Of a stretch of DNA of 64,000 nucleotides, positions 15,929 to 24,636 are shown piece after piece; the stretch's first letter is position 1; the number at the start of each line of letters is the position of its first letter. A model generated the notes under the pieces. The model saw only the letters and a program-made list of their open reading frames with translations, did not search any database and was not told the origin of the DNA. The translations under genes were made by a program, and so were the position numbers. Origin of the DNA: Eggerthellaceae bacterium UBA3686. GTDB lineage: Bacteria; Actinomycetota; Coriobacteriia; Coriobacteriales; Eggerthellaceae. Location: assembly GCA_002371495.1 (NCBI GenBank), contig DFIX01000007.1, forward strand, positions 62,001 to 126,000, written 5' to 3'.

Positions 15929-17872
15929 TTACTCGTCGACCACCCAACCCGACGTGTCGCCGGAATGGAAGGCACTCGCCACCAGCCGTGCGAACGAGGT
16001 TGCCTGCTCGTTTTGCGCAGCGCCCGCGAGCAGCTCCAAGATCTGGTCCTCGCTCGAGGTGCCAGCGTAGTCGGAGTCGCGCGCCATCATGCCGAACTCG
16101 ATGACCGCAGCGGCCAGGTTCCAGTTGGCGTCCGGCGAAGAGGTCGACTGCGAGGGCCCGACCTCGAGCTGCTGTTCGCGCATCTCGTCGCCATCGAAGG
16201 CGTGGTAGCGCATCGAGCAGGTCAGCCATTCGCCGCTCGCAGACGAGCTCGCAACGCTTTGCGTACCGTACTTCAGCTCGGGCTCGTCGACCTGCATCTT
16301 GGAATCGGCGAGCACCACCTCGTAGGCTACCGTGAACTGCGAGCCGGGCCCCACATCGCCCGCGTCGACCGCATCGTTGCGGAAGTCCTCGTCGGCAAGC
16401 TCACGGTTCTCGTAGCCGATCAGCCTGTACGCCTTGACCTGTGCGGGGTTGAACTCGACCTGCACCTTCACATTGTCTGCAAACGGCACGAGGTTGGCGG
16501 TGAGCTTCTGCTTGAGCACGCGCTCGGCTTCCTCGATGCTGTCGATGTAGTGGTACGAGCCGTTGCCGTGGTCGGCCAACGTCTCCATCTTGTTGTCCTT
16601 GTAGTTGCCCCAACCGAACCCCAGCACCGACAGGTAGATGCCGGTATCGCGCTTGCCGTCGACGAAGTCGTACAGCTCGGATTCGCTCGACATACCGACA
16701 TTCAGGTCGCCGTCTGAAGCCATGATGATGCGGTTCACGCCACCCTCGATGAAGTTTCGCTGCGCAACCTCGTATGCCTGCTGAAGCCCCGCTTCGCCGT
16801 TTGTGGAACCGGATGCATGCAGCTTGTATATGGCCTTCAGAATGGCCTTGTCGTCATCGCCCGACGCGCCTTCCAAAACGACCTCTTCCCCGCTCGCGTA
16901 CGTCACGATCGAGACGCGGTCGTTGGGCCCCAGGCTCTCGAGGAGCGTGGCGAACGAGTCCTGCAGCAAATCAAGCTTATCCGGGCTGTCCATCGAACCC
17001 GATACGTCGATGAGGAAGACCAGGTTCGAGCCCTTGCTCGCGGCTTGGCTTTCGGGCGCGGTCGCAAATCCCAGCACGAGCAGCTGGGTGTCTTCGTTCC
17101 AGGGGCACTGCGCGCTTTGCGCCTGAATGCTGAACAGGTCGTTGCCCTGCGGTTTCGCATAGTCGTAATCGAAGTAGTTGAGCATCTCCTCGATGCGCAC
17201 CGCCCCGCTCGGGATCTCCTTGAGCGAAGAGCCGTCGTTGATCATCCTGCGCAGGTTGCAGTACGACGCCGTATCCACGTCGGCCGAAACCGTCGAAAGC
17301 GGATTGGCCTTCGTCGATACGAATCCGCCTTCCTTGAGCGCGTTGTATTCCTCGGTGTTGAACTCGCCATACGCCGAATCGCCGGGGTATGGGTAACCTT
17401 CATCGATTAAAGCTGTCTCCGCAGCTCCATCGGCAGTCGCCATCAGGCCGAGGGTGTCATCGCCGGCAAGCTCCTCGGTTTCGAGGGTTCGGTTTTCGGC
17501 CTTGGTCGATGCTGTTGGCTGGGCGTCGTTGGTCACCTTGGCATCTTGCTGTACCGCAGTTTCGCTCACCGCCGCCGAAGACTCCAAAACCGGCGCAGAA
17601 GCGGTCCGCGCGTTGCCGGCCACGCCGATTATCACGGCTCCTACCGCCAGGCAGGCTGCAAGCGGAAGCGCCACCTTCCAAACCTTGAAGCCCTTTGCGC
17701 GGTTTGGTGCCGGACTGGTTTCAGGCTTGGCAACCTCGTCTTCAGCGGATTGCGAGGCTTCGGCCGCTTGCGCCTCGACGAGGGAGGCAAGAATCCTCTC
17801 TTCCTGCTCGGGAGTCGGGTTCGCGCCGTCGTAGGCGCCCTTGAGCATCTCCTCGAATTTCTGGTCAGTCAT
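15929..17872 (-). CDS. YfbK-like von Willebrand factor A protein, membrane-anchored
   Basis: A 647-residue protein. Residues 1-60 are a cytoplasmic head (MTDQKFEEMLKGAYDG...), residues 63-86 a membrane helix, followed by a long outside region. The YfbK-type pre-VWA block is KANPLSTVSADVDTASY (about 190) with AVRIEEMLNYFDYDY. The VWA domain starts near 285 with the metal site DVSGS intact, and the C-terminal DUF3520-like part closes the protein. GGAGA lies before the ATG. The ECF sigma gene lies 53 bp upstream in the same direction, so the cytoplasmic head may act as its anti-sigma factor (inference: position and membrane layout fit, but no known anti-sigma motif is seen). Confidence 0.88.
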   Translation of the reverse strand: MTDQKFEEMLKGAYDGANPTPEQEERILASLVEAQAAEASQSAEDEVAKPETSPAPNRAKGFKVWKVALPLAACLAVGAVIIGVAGNARTASAPVLESSAAVSETAVQQDAKVTNDAQPTASTKAENRTLETEELAGDDTLGLMATADGAAETALIDEGYPYPGDSAYGEFNTEEYNALKEGGFVSTKANPLSTVSADVDTASYCNLRRMINDGSSLKEIPSGAVRIEEMLNYFDYDYAKPQGNDLFSIQAQSAQCPWNEDTQLLVLGFATAPESQAASKGSNLVFLIDVSGSMDSPDKLDLLQDSFATLLESLGPNDRVSIVTYASGEEVVLEGASGDDDKAILKAIYKLHASGSTNGEAGLQQAYEVAQRNFIEGGVNRIIMASDGDLNVGMSSESELYDFVDGKRDTGIYLSVLGFGWGNYKDNKMETLADHGNGSYHYIDSIEEAERVLKQKLTANLVPFADNVKVQVEFNPAQVKAYRLIGYENRELADEDFRNDAVDAGDVGPGSQFTVAYEVVLADSKMQVDEPELKYGTQSVASSSASGEWLTCSMRYHAFDGDEMREQQLEVGPSQSTSSPDANWNLAAAVIEFGMMARDSDYAGTSSEDQILELLAGAAQNEQATSFARLVASAFHSGDTSGWVVDE

Positions 17873-17925
17873 GGTTTTCTCCGTTTCGTGCGTGAACGGC
17901 TGGGTGTAGCTTGGATTCGGGGCGG

Positions 17926-18426
17926 CTAGTCGGCCTCGAGCGCGGCCCTGAGCAGCGCCCGGGCATCACGAAGCCGGTTCCTAACCGTGGAAGGCGGGGT
18001 CTCGGTCATCTGCGCGATCTCGTCGGTCTTATACCCCTCGTAGTAGTGAAGGTACACGCAGTCCTTGTACTGCACGGGAAGCGCCAGCACCGCGCGCATG
18101 ACGTCGCTTGCGCCAACGCTCACATCGGGGTCCGCAACATCGTCGGGCATCTCGGCAGCACGCGCCCTCGCCGCGCTTTTCAGCTCATCTTTGCAATGGT
18201 TGGCGGCAACGACCAAAAGCCAGGCCTTCTCGTGCTCCTCGCTGTCGAATTCGCGCGGCTTCGTCACGAGCTTCATGAACACCGCCTGCGTTGCGTCCTC
18301 CGCGTCTTGCGGCGAGCCCATATACGAGTAGCACAGCCGGTAGACGGTCTTCACATGCCGCCTGAACACAGCTTCGATGTCGCAACGCTTCCGACCTGCG
18401 TTTACCTTTTCCTTCGTAGCATCCAA
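17926..18426 (-). CDS. ECF-type RNA polymerase sigma factor
   Basis: A 166-residue sigma-70 family regulator with only regions 2 and 4. Region 2: FRRHVKTVYRLCYSYMGSPQDAEDATQAVFMKL (about 20-52). Region 4: LPVQYKDCVYLHYYEGYKTDEIAQMTETPPSTVRNRLRDARALLR (about 115-160), the helix-turn-helix that reads the -35. The TTG at 18426 is chosen because AAAGGGGG lies about 6 bases upstream; upstream in-frame starts lack this and run into repeat DNA. It probably forms an operon with the VWA protein, which may control it. Confidence 0.88.
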   Translation of the reverse strand: MDATKEKVNAGRKRCDIEAVFRRHVKTVYRLCYSYMGSPQDAEDATQAVFMKLVTKPREFDSEEHEKAWLLVVAANHCKDELKSAARARAAEMPDDVADPDVSVGASDVMRAVLALPVQYKDCVYLHYYEGYKTDEIAQMTETPPSTVRNRLRDARALLRAALEAD

Positions 18427-18647
18427 GGAGCGCCCCCTTTCCGCCTTCACTACATAATACGATTGGGGTCCCAAAATTGTCGGCGTTGAATGCAAACAAG
18501 ACAACGGGGATGTAGCCCGCTGTCTTGCTTCAAACGTGTGAGCGAGATTTGAGGTTGCTGAATCTTTCGGGAAAGAGAACCGGCAACCCCATAGGCAACG
18601 GGCCACCCCGTAGGTAACCGGTTTTTCACGCGTCTTGGAATAACGAA

Positions 18648-18767
18648 GCGAAACCGCAGGTGGCAGCGTGACCTGAGCGATTCTGCAGGCACTGTTCCTG
18701 AAATACACTTAGGTTAGCCGAAGCCAAGCGAAGGCGCGCTGTCACCTGCGGTTTCGCGGTGGAATAC
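18648..18767 (+). repeat. Family 1 structured element, unit B
   Basis: Arms GCGAAACCGCAGGTG and CACCTGCGGTTTCGC are complementary. The core has GCGATTCTGCAGGCACTG and TTAGGTTAGCCGAAGCCAAG; the GGC/GCC pair is the swapped version of that in units A1, A2 and D. Tail GGTGGAATA. The inner CTCCGGC/GCCGGAG stem is degenerate in this copy. Confidence 0.85.
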
Positions 18768-18770
18768 AGA

Positions 18771-18791
18771 AAAGCCAAGCCGGAGCGCACC
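18771..18791 (+). repeat. Family 1 fragment
   Basis: AAAGCCAAGCCGGAGCGCAC matches the right half of the family 1 core directly after unit B; the rest of the unit is missing. Confidence 0.5.
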
Positions 18792-18854
18792 CCGTCCGTC
18801 CGGACACGTTGGGGCAGAACAAGCTGATTCCTGCAATGGATATACGGTTTCGCC

Positions 18855-21506
18855 CTATTTCACAACCCGGCCGTTCTTATAGGTCTGGTACACCAGGTCG
18901 GTCTGAATCTTGTTGCCCAAGACGTCGGTGATCTCGTAGCGGAACGCGAAGTTGCCGTCGCCAAGGCCCTCGTAGACCACAGGCGCATCCTCGTGCCATT
19001 GCATGGTCTCGAGCGGAATCATGTCGCTGATGCCCGTCTTGGCGTTCTCGGCAGGGAACAGGAACTGGATCTTATCGCCTTCCTCGAGCAGACGGCCCGT
19101 CTTTCCTGCCATGCCGGTGGACTGATTTGCCTCATCCCAAGCGCACAGCACGTTGTACTCGTTCGTCGCAAACTCGTATTCGACGATGAGCCCCGTCTTC
19201 TCGTCGTTCAGCAAGATGGGAATGTAGTACAGGTTGTATCCATCGCCCACCTCGCACAGCGACGCGCTGACGTAGTGGCCGTCGATCGTCAGCCAGTCAT
19301 CCTGGAAGTTGTCAACGAACGCGCCCGTTTCGTACGAACCGTTCAGATCGTTGTCCGAACCCAAGTAGCACAGGATGCCGAGCTGGTCGAGGTACACATA
19401 CATCTCGAATGCGACGTTGGCCACTTGGTCGGCACCCTGGGTGACGTTGAGGTGAACATGACCGGTATTGCTCACGGTCTGCGTATACTTGATCTTCAGA
19501 TCCTTTTCGGCCACCGGCTCGCCGTGGAGCGAAACGTAGTTGTCGAACTTGTTCCATTGATAGTTGTCGTACACGCCGAACATGACTGCCAAAAACTGCA
19601 GGTATGGCGTATTGTCGGTGACCTCGGCATAGCGCGCGAAGTCTTTGCGGTCCGTGATCTGCAGCGGGTAGTAGACCGACAAGCCCGAAGCGCTTGCTCG
19701 ATTGCGCCCATGCACCTCGTATATAACCGCCTCGTCGATTGCCGACACGACCGCCTTGGCATCGTTTCCGATGACGCCGCTTGTCTTGTTCATGAGGTCG
19801 GATAAATCGACCATGTTCATCGAGAAGAAGCCGCTGTCGCCATAGCTCTCGGCCGACTTCGCGCCCTGCTGCAGACGCCGTAAGCTCATCGGATCGATGG
19901 TGGCAAACGCGATATCGTCGGAGGCTTCTTGGAACGCCTGCGAAACCTTCCCAATCTCTTTCAGGTCAATCACCGAAAGCGTGGCCATGCCCTGCTGGCG
20001 GTATGACGCGCATTTGTTGTAGTACGTTTGGCAGATGACAGTGCCCAAATCAGCCCCAGACGTGCCGGTATGCGCAGCCAGCCAACCGGGCCATGACGTG
20101 TAGTCCCAGCCCGCCCCTGGTTCGGACTCTTCCGAAGCAACCATGTACTTGGCATAGGGCGACAGAATCTGTGCGGTTTCGACTGTCGCCATGAGGCACG
20201 TATCGAAACCGACGACGTCAAATGTCACACCTGCCTGCTTTATGGCATCGCGCATCTCGGGCAATGTCAGCGAATCGGCATTGCCCCTTGCATCATAGGG
20301 GTACAGGTCGTCTTGGCACACGCCCGTGATGGATCCTCCGCCATGATCCCAAATGACAACCATGTAATGGTCTGCCGGATAATTCGACACACCCCATTTC
20401 AGGAAGTCCGCGAACGTCGCGCCCGATGCCATTGACGCCGAAGGCTGGCGGTCCTGCAGGGCCATCTTTCCGCCTTCGATGGTGTAGCGACTGAGATAAC
20501 GCGGGCTGATAACGTCGTTTTGCCAAGCTTTGGCACCACCCGCCTCCACGACGAAGCGGACATTCTGCCCGAGGTTCGCTTTGGTCAGTTCGACGAGGTT
20601 GCTCGTCGCTTGTCCCCCACCACGGCGAGTCGGCGTGCTCTCGAGATCCGAGCCGCACAGGTACATGAGCACCGTCCACGTTTCGTTCGCGTTGCCCTGC
20701 CCGAGATTCGGGTCAATCTGATACGCCGATGTGTACTGCGACGAATCATACATGCCGGAATACCCAGATCCCGAATCAAAACCAAAAAGAAAGTCGAGAA
20801 GGCTCATCCCGCGTTGCATGACCGGCGCGTCGGCATCAACCGAAGCACCGTCGCCCTTCAGGTCAGACAGGGTTACCACGTTTTCGCCCGAAGGCGCATC
20901 GGCCGAATCGGAAGCGCTATTAGCCTGGCCGCCTGACGGTTGGGCCCCGTTCTGGGCAGCGCAGCCCGCCCCGAAGAACAAGAGCAGCAAAACAACTATG
21001 GCAACGACGATGGCCGACAAGCCGAACGAAGGCCGGGAGCCGCCTTGCTGGCCGCCAGATCCGTCGGCACCAGAACCGGGCTGCTGAATAGGGGGGAAAC
21101 CGGAAGCGGCAAAAGGCTGTTGGCCGCCCGCTTGACCATTTGGGTCCACCGCGCTTGCGGGGGCATCGGCAAAAGCCGCGCTGCCCGCCGACGACCCGCC
21201 CTGGCCCGCATGCTGGTGCGAGCCTGAATGAGTCTGAGCCTGGGCCTGGGAAGACACGCCCAACTGCACATGCGGTTGCCCCTCAGGGCGCGCGTGCACG
21301 TGTGAGCCTTGCGGGCGAATTTGCTCAGACGACGTTGCAGGCTGCTCCTCGGCAAGTGCTTGCGTTAGCATATCGGCAATCGAATGGCCAGAACCGCCCG
21401 CAGTCGAACTGGACTGGACATGAGGGCGCTCCTGCCCTAACGCTTGGGATTGTATGGTCCCCGACGCGGAGCTGGCCTTTGCCTTGGGTACTTGCCGCTC
21501 GTGCAT
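18855..21506 (-). CDS. Membrane-anchored C11 (clostripain-family) cysteine peptidase
   Basis: An 883-residue protein. Residues 1-155 are a Gln/Ser/Gly/His-rich cytoplasmic region, 163-181 a membrane helix (SAIVVAIVVLLLLFFGAG), and the rest is outside the cell. The C11 catalytic pair is visible: histidine in VVIWDHGGG (about 388) and cysteine in GFDTCLMATVETAQ (about 437). The domain opens with TWTVLMYLCGSDLES. The C-terminal ~250 residues are probably beta-rich and unassigned. C11 enzymes cut after Arg or Lys and often self-activate; specificity here is unknown. GGGGGAG precedes the ATG. It stands alone. Confidence 0.9.
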   Translation of the reverse strand: MHERQVPKAKASSASGTIQSQALGQERPHVQSSSTAGGSGHSIADMLTQALAEEQPATSSEQIRPQGSHVHARPEGQPHVQLGVSSQAQAQTHSGSHQHAGQGGSSAGSAAFADAPASAVDPNGQAGGQQPFAASGFPPIQQPGSGADGSGGQQGGSRPSFGLSAIVVAIVVLLLLFFGAGCAAQNGAQPSGGQANSASDSADAPSGENVVTLSDLKGDGASVDADAPVMQRGMSLLDFLFGFDSGSGYSGMYDSSQYTSAYQIDPNLGQGNANETWTVLMYLCGSDLESTPTRRGGGQATSNLVELTKANLGQNVRFVVEAGGAKAWQNDVISPRYLSRYTIEGGKMALQDRQPSASMASGATFADFLKWGVSNYPADHYMVVIWDHGGGSITGVCQDDLYPYDARGNADSLTLPEMRDAIKQAGVTFDVVGFDTCLMATVETAQILSPYAKYMVASEESEPGAGWDYTSWPGWLAAHTGTSGADLGTVICQTYYNKCASYRQQGMATLSVIDLKEIGKVSQAFQEASDDIAFATIDPMSLRRLQQGAKSAESYGDSGFFSMNMVDLSDLMNKTSGVIGNDAKAVVSAIDEAVIYEVHGRNRASASGLSVYYPLQITDRKDFARYAEVTDNTPYLQFLAVMFGVYDNYQWNKFDNYVSLHGEPVAEKDLKIKYTQTVSNTGHVHLNVTQGADQVANVAFEMYVYLDQLGILCYLGSDNDLNGSYETGAFVDNFQDDWLTIDGHYVSASLCEVGDGYNLYYIPILLNDEKTGLIVEYEFATNEYNVLCAWDEANQSTGMAGKTGRLLEEGDKIQFLFPAENAKTGISDMIPLETMQWHEDAPVVYEGLGDGNFAFRYEITDVLGNKIQTDLVYQTYKNGRVVK

Positions 21507-21563
21507 AACTCCCCCGATTCCCGATTTTTATTTATGCCCACTATACCCGATATTCGAAACTTC

Positions 21564-21586
21564 GCCTAAAGGCGCAGACTTTAGGC
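21564..21586 (-). terminator. Short hairpin at the end of uraA
   Basis: GCCTAAAG pairs with CTTTAGGC (8 bp) and reaches into the uraA stop codon. The tail on the minus strand is AAGTTTCG, so termination is uncertain. Confidence 0.4.
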
Positions 21587-22938
21587 TAGTGCTTGATTTC
21601 GGGCGTAGGAGGCTTCGCGACCTCGTATTCGTCTTTGTAGGGCAATATGACGTTCAGCAAGATGCCGACAACGGACCCTACGGCCAAGCCGGAAAGCGAA
21701 ATCGTCACACCCTCGAGCGGAATGACGATGGCGCCCGCGGAACTGTAGGCGATACCGATCGAAAGCACCAGAATCAACGCGGCGATAATGATGTTTCGGC
21801 TCTTCAAGAAGTCGACTCGATTCTCGATCAAGTTGCGCACGCCCACAGCCGATATCATGCCGTACAAAATCAGAGAAACGCCGCCGATGACGCTTGCGGG
21901 CATGGCGCCAATCACCGCAGCGAATTTGGGGCAGAACGAGAAGACTATGGCGAAACAGGCAGCAATGCGCACCACACGCGGGTCGAAAACGCGGGTCAGC
22001 GCCAACACGCCCGTGTTCTCGCCATACGTCGTGTTGGCAGGAGCGCCGAAGAGCGAAGCCAGAATCGTGGCCAGACCATCGCCGAGCAGCGTGCGGTGCA
22101 AGCCGGGCTCGGCAATGTAGTTTCGATTGCAGGTGGAGCTGATAGCCGAAACGTCGCCAATATGCTCGATCATCGTGGCAAAGGCAAGGGGCATGATCGT
22201 GATGATGGCGGTGAGCGCCAACCCGGAATCGAAACCGGAGCCGAACAAGCTGAACACGGTGTTGTCCCAAATTACAGGCAAGCCGACCCACGCCGCATCG
22301 ACGACGCCGGAAAAGTCGACCTCGCCAAACGCAATTGCGGACGCATACGAGACGATAACGCCCATGAGGATGGGCACGACCTTGATCATGCCGCGGCCCC
22401 AAACGTTGCACACGACTATCGTGACGATGGCGATAAGGGCCACAGGCCAATTTGTCGAGCAATTCTCGATTGCCGAGCTCGACAAGATCAACCCGATGGC
22501 AATGACGATAGGCCCGGTAACCACCGGCGGGAAATAGCGCATGACGCGGTTGGCTCCGAACGCCTTGAACAAGCCCGCGAGAACGGGGTACATAAGCCCC
22601 GCGCAAGCCACGCCAAGGCAGGCGTAAGGCAGCAATTCCGGTTCGCCGTTAGGGGCGATGGCGGCATAGCCCGCAATGAACGCGAACGACGATCCCAGAA
22701 ACGCCGGGACCTTGCCGCGCGATAAGAAGTGGAACAGCAACGTGCCCAACCCGGCGAACAGAAGAGTCGCCTGCACCGAAAGCCCCGTGAGCACGGGCAC
22801 CAGGATAGTCGCCCCGAACATGGCGAACATGTGCTGAAAACCGAAGAGCACCATCTTGGGCGCTCCGAGCGTCCGCGCGTCGTAAACGGCGCCCCTTTGA
22901 TCTTCAGCACCCATGGTGGGGACATCGCGTTTTGACAT
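21586..22938 (-). CDS. uraA: Uracil permease (NCS2 / uracil-xanthine permease family)
   Basis: Proton-coupled nucleobase importer in the cell membrane. The 450 residues show the NCS2 opening (GAPKMVLFGFQHMFAMFGATILVPVLTG), the FLGSSFAFI helix, GLILSSSAIEN, and the family motif ANTTYGENTGVLALTRV carrying the substrate/proton-site residues. Some 14 helices are expected. AAGGACG precedes the ATG. The divergent neighbour is upp, so uracil uptake and salvage are paired; the two genes share a symmetric promoter. The long 5' leader carries an ACGCCG/CGGCGT hairpin. Confidence 0.92.
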   Translation of the reverse strand: MSKRDVPTMGAEDQRGAVYDARTLGAPKMVLFGFQHMFAMFGATILVPVLTGLSVQATLLFAGLGTLLFHFLSRGKVPAFLGSSFAFIAGYAAIAPNGEPELLPYACLGVACAGLMYPVLAGLFKAFGANRVMRYFPPVVTGPIVIAIGLILSSSAIENCSTNWPVALIAIVTIVVCNVWGRGMIKVVPILMGVIVSYASAIAFGEVDFSGVVDAAWVGLPVIWDNTVFSLFGSGFDSGLALTAIITIMPLAFATMIEHIGDVSAISSTCNRNYIAEPGLHRTLLGDGLATILASLFGAPANTTYGENTGVLALTRVFDPRVVRIAACFAIVFSFCPKFAAVIGAMPASVIGGVSLILYGMISAVGVRNLIENRVDFLKSRNIIIAALILVLSIGIAYSSAGAIVIPLEGVTISLSGLAVGSVVGILLNVILPYKDEYEVAKPPTPEIKH

Positions 22939-22997
22939 AAAGCGTCCTTTCGAAAACCACGCCGTTGGAAACTAAGACCGGCGTCTTGCCGTCGAAG

Positions 22998-23005
22998 ATT
23001 ATAAT
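22998..23005. promoter_or_regulatory. Symmetric -10 element shared by uraA and upp
   Basis: ATTATAAT reads TATAAT on both strands (23000-23005 for upp, complement of 22998-23003 for uraA). Start sites would lie near 23012 and 22991. No clear -35 is visible for either, so this is the main recognisable element for both genes. Confidence 0.55.
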
Positions 23006-23038
23006 GGACGCAACGCACCCGTTAGAAAGGTTTTGCTC

Positions 23039-23668
23039 ATGAGCGACGTGCACGTCCTGGATCATCCGCTAATTCTAGACAAGCTGGCGCGAATGCGTCG
23101 AATCGACACCCCATCGAAAGAATTCAGGCTGCTGCTCAAAGAGATATCGTTGCTGATGGGCTACGAAGTCACCCGTAACTTCACGACCAAGCCGGTAACG
23201 ATTGAAACGCCCATCTGCACGGGAGAATTCCCCATGCTGGAAAACGATTTCTTCACCATCGTGCCGATTCTGCGCGCAGGCCTGGGCATGGTCGACGGCC
23301 TGGTCGAGCTCATGCCCACAGTGCATGTCGGCCACATCGGCTTATGCCGCGACGAAGAGACCCACGAACCCATCGAGTACTACTACAAGATGCCCGAAGG
23401 CGTCGAAAACTCCACCATCATCGTAGTGGACCCGATGCTTGCCACGGGGGGCAGCGCGTCAGACGCAATCGACTCGCTAAAAGCGCGCAAATGCACCAAC
23501 ATTCGCCTGATGAACCTGGTGGCAGCTCCAGAAGGCATCAAAACCATACAAGAGCGCCATCCCGACGTCGACATCTACGTCGCCGCCATCGACGAATGCC
23601 TGAACGAAAATGCCTACATCGTGCCAGGCCTGGGCGACGCCGGTGACCGCATTTTCGGCACCAAGTAA
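23039..23668 (+). CDS. upp: Uracil phosphoribosyltransferase
   Basis: Makes UMP from uracil and PRPP (pyrimidine salvage, cytosol). The 209 residues match the usual length. Motifs: ILRAGLGMVDGL (about 78), the PRPP loop VVDPMLATGGSASDAI (about 128-143), LVAAPEGI and YVAAIDECLNENAYIVPGLGDAGDRIFGTK, the uracil-binding end. The ATG at 23039 is chosen because AGAAAGG lies 8 bases upstream; the in-frame TTG at 23033 would be too close. Divergent from uraA. Confidence 0.97.
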   Translation: MSDVHVLDHPLILDKLARMRRIDTPSKEFRLLLKEISLLMGYEVTRNFTTKPVTIETPICTGEFPMLENDFFTIVPILRAGLGMVDGLVELMPTVHVGHIGLCRDEETHEPIEYYYKMPEGVENSTIIVVDPMLATGGSASDAIDSLKARKCTNIRLMNLVAAPEGIKTIQERHPDVDIYVAAIDECLNENAYIVPGLGDAGDRIFGTK

Positions 23669-23677
23669 TTTCCAAAG

Positions 23678-23804
23678 CGCAGCGTGTAGTAGTTGCGCCT
23701 GTTGCAATCAGAATCGGCTAGTCTAATAGCCAACGAAACAAAAAGCGCCGAGGCGCCCCATTTTGGGAGATGCCTCGGCGCTTCGCAGCGTGCAGTAGTT
23801 GCGC
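23678..23804 (+). repeat. Pair of 21-bp direct repeats around the terminator
   Basis: CGCAGCGTG(T/C)AGTAGTTGCGC occurs at 23678-23698 and 23784-23804 with a single mismatch, 106 bp apart, with the terminator hairpin between. Confidence 0.7.
23743..23783. terminator. Bidirectional terminator between upp and the LytTR gene
   Basis: AAGCGCCGAGGC pairs with GCCTCGGCGCTT around a 17-base loop. The A-run before it gives a U-tract on the minus strand. It is flanked by two near-identical 21-bp direct repeats (23678-23698 and 23784-23804). Confidence 0.7.
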
Positions 23805-23825
23805 TGCTCGTAGAACAGCGCAACC

Positions 23826-24539
23826 CTATATGCCCAACGTCTTTTTAAGCAGGGACACGCGACGGCGCGAAACCGGAATCTTGTCCTCGACGCCGTTGAG
23901 CGTAAGCAGCAACGTGCCGCCGGAAACCGGCTCAACTTCTTCGACCATGGCCAGGTTCACAAGGTAGCCGCGGTGCACGCGGAAGAACCCGTGCCCCTCG
24001 AGGCGCTTCTCGAGCTGGGCAAGGCTGACCGTCGAAAAGTAGCGGTCGGTATCGGTTTGCAGATACGCGTAATCATCACGCGCCATAACGAAACGAATCT
24101 TATCGATGCTGATGAGAATCTTCTTGCCACCTTTTTCGACCGAGATGCGCTCGGATTTCTGCGCCTGCATATGCAGCGCCACGTTGTCGCGCACGCGCGC
24201 GATAGCCTGCGCCAGGCGCTCGGTCTCGACAGGCTTCACCAGGTAGTCGATGGCGTTAACCTTGAAAGCTTCGAGCGCAAACTCGCTGTATGCGGTTACG
24301 AATACGATGGCAGGTGGGAACTTCAGGGTCTGCAGGGCTTCCGCCAGCTTCAGCCCGTTCGCTTCGGGCATGTTGACGTCGAGGAACATGACGTCGCACG
24401 GATAATCCTTGAGCTTCTCGATTGCTTCGCGAGCGCTTGCGGCCTCGGCTACCACCTCGACCTGACCAAGCTCTTCGAGCAGGAACCTAAGTTCCGACCT
24501 CGCCGGAGCCTCATCGTCGACGATCATTGCCTTAAGCAC
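23826..24539 (-). CDS. LytTR-family response regulator
   Basis: A 237-residue DNA-binding regulator. Receiver domain (1-120): MIVDDEAPARSELRFLL with the acidic pair, phospho-acceptor Asp in CDVMFLDVNMPE, and NAIDYLVKPVETERL. The LytTR domain (about 135-237) holds SIDKIRFVMARDDYAYL, FFRVHRGYLVNLAMVEEV and the closing PVSRRRVSLLKK. The GTG at 24539 is preferred because AGGAGG lies 8 bases upstream; the TTG at 24545 is the alternative. No histidine kinase gene is adjacent. Three LytTR-like boxes lie just upstream, pointing to self-regulation. Confidence 0.9.
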   Translation of the reverse strand: MLKAMIVDDEAPARSELRFLLEELGQVEVVAEAASAREAIEKLKDYPCDVMFLDVNMPEANGLKLAEALQTLKFPPAIVFVTAYSEFALEAFKVNAIDYLVKPVETERLAQAIARVRDNVALHMQAQKSERISVEKGGKKILISIDKIRFVMARDDYAYLQTDTDRYFSTVSLAQLEKRLEGHGFFRVHRGYLVNLAMVEEVEPVSGGTLLLTLNGVEDKIPVSRRRVSLLKKTLGI

Positions 24540-24585
24540 AGCCAACCCCTCCTAGAAAACCCACTTAACCGCTTCCTTACCAAAT

Positions 24586-24636
24586 ACCGTTGGCGGTTAA
24601 ATAGAAACCGTTAACAAGCGAAAAGATACCGCTTAT
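24586..24636. promoter_or_regulatory. Three LytTR-type boxes at 21-bp steps
   Basis: ACCGTTGGC (24586), ACCGTTAAC (24607) and ACCGCTTAT (24628) start exactly 21 bp apart, two helical turns, as LytTR direct repeats do (family consensus near ACCGTTNNN, about 12 bp between 9-bp boxes). They lie 47-97 bp upstream of the LytTR gene start. Confidence 0.6.

Larger units (their letters stand above)
18427..18854. other. Gene-free region of about 430 bp holding family 1 unit B
   Basis: Contains the start region of the sigma factor gene (minus), an AACCGG...CCGGTTTTT inverted stretch at about 18577-18627, a full family 1 unit (18648-18767) and a family 1 fragment (18771-18791). No gene is supported. 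Confidence 0.6.

Noticed and set aside
14317..15975. An in-frame extension of the DASS gene 42 codons upstream of 15849
   Set aside because: The extension overlaps the repeat and the end of the VWA gene, has no family match, and the -10 box supports the ATG at 15849.
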